Source of the DNA: Gemmatimonadaceae bacterium
Lineage (GTDB): Bacteria > Gemmatimonadota > Gemmatimonadetes > Gemmatimonadales > Gemmatimonadaceae
Direction: 5' to 3'
Length of the DNA stretch: 7,631 bases
NCBI GenBank assembly: GCA_013361745.1
Contig: JABFXM010000529.1
Location: 1 to 7,631, forward strand
The notes under the pieces are model-generated. The model was not told the DNA's origin. It worked only from the letters and a program-made list of their open reading frames with translations, and ran no database searches. A program made the translations under genes and the position numbers. This document shows, one piece after another, positions 7,464 through 7,631 of the stretch (position 1 is its first letter; each line of letters starts with the position of its first letter).

Positions 7464-7515
7464 TTTGTGACATGCACCACGAAGAGCCGAACCAGAGCCG
7501 CTACCCCAGGACCCC

Positions 7516-7631
7516 ATGCCGGCAGGCGCCCCGCGCCCGGTCACGCACTTCTTCACCGTCGACGTCGAGGAGCACTTCCAGGTCAACGCGTTCGAGGGCG
7601 TGGTGCGACGCTCCGAGTGGGACCACCATCC
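7516..7631 (+). CDS. Polysaccharide deacetylase, XrtA/PEP-CTERM type (3' end outside window)
   Basis: Only the first 38 residues are present. They contain HFFTVDVEEHFQVNAFEGVV (residues 11-30), very close to the TVDVEDYFQVSAFE opening of polysaccharide deacetylases that belong to exosortase A (PEP-CTERM) exopolysaccharide loci (TIGR03006-like, often with DUF3473). The Asp of TVDVE is the expected first catalytic/metal motif of the NodB-type deacetylase fold. These enzymes remove N-acetyl groups from amino sugars of an exopolysaccharide. The ATG at 7516 is the natural start: AGGA at 7508-7511 is a short ribosome site, and a TGA at 7468-7470 closes the frame upstream with no other start codon between. 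No signal peptide is seen. The rest of the gene, and probably the polymerisation, export and exosortase genes, lie to the right. Confidence 0.85.
   Translation, partial: MPAGAPRPVTHFFTVDVEEHFQVNAFEGVVRRSEWDHH

Noticed and set aside
7472..7515. ATG at 7472 as an alternative start for the last gene
   Set aside because: It is in a different frame from the deacetylase and has no supporting homology.
1..7631. tRNA, rRNA, CRISPR array, insertion sequence or phage genes
   Set aside because: I saw no regularly spaced direct repeats, transposase-like or integrase-like protein, terminal inverted repeats or recognisable RNA gene.

Overview
The window is high-GC DNA (about two thirds G+C by eye) from a chromosomal region of a free-living bacterium. 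It holds six protein-coding genes, packed closely, and no RNA gene, CRISPR array or mobile element that I can see. The mix of a GC-rich gyrA with an acidic tail, a DUF3072 gene, a secreted amidohydrolase and an exosortase-type (XrtA/PEP-CTERM) polysaccharide deacetylase suggests Gemmatimonadota or a similar GC-rich phylum. That placement is inference from protein style, not a marker-gene result.

Layout. (1) 1-2504 (+): the 3' end, almost the whole gene, of gyrA, the DNA gyrase A subunit. It is intact, with the catalytic tyrosine, wild-type residues at the main quinolone positions and two exact GyrA-box motifs. (2) 2505-2580: a short convergent gap with a weak hairpin. (3) 2581-2799 (-): a 72-residue DUF3072 protein. 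(4) 2800-2890: a divergent promoter region. (5) 2891-4099 (+): a secreted amidohydrolase-2 family protein. (6) 4135-6015 (+): a glycoside hydrolase family 2 enzyme with both catalytic glutamates and no signal peptide. (7) 6012-7436 (+): a predicted lipoprotein with a glycoside-hydrolase-like fold, starting at GTG inside the stop codon of the GH2 gene. (8) 7437-7515: a short gap with a correctly spaced but imperfect sigma-54 type promoter candidate. (9) 7516 to the window end (+): the first 38 residues of a polysaccharide deacetylase of the XrtA/PEP-CTERM type.

How the parts fit. The left part is housekeeping. From about 4.1 kb onward the genes concern carbohydrates: two (putative) glycosidases translated as a coupled pair, then the first gene of what looks like an exopolysaccharide/exosortase locus running off the right edge. 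The most interesting part is this junction: the GH2/lipoprotein pair, whose substrate is unknown, beside a deacetylase gene with its own possible sigma-54 promoter. I see no evidence of an entirely new class of system within the window; the informative genes probably lie to the right of it.
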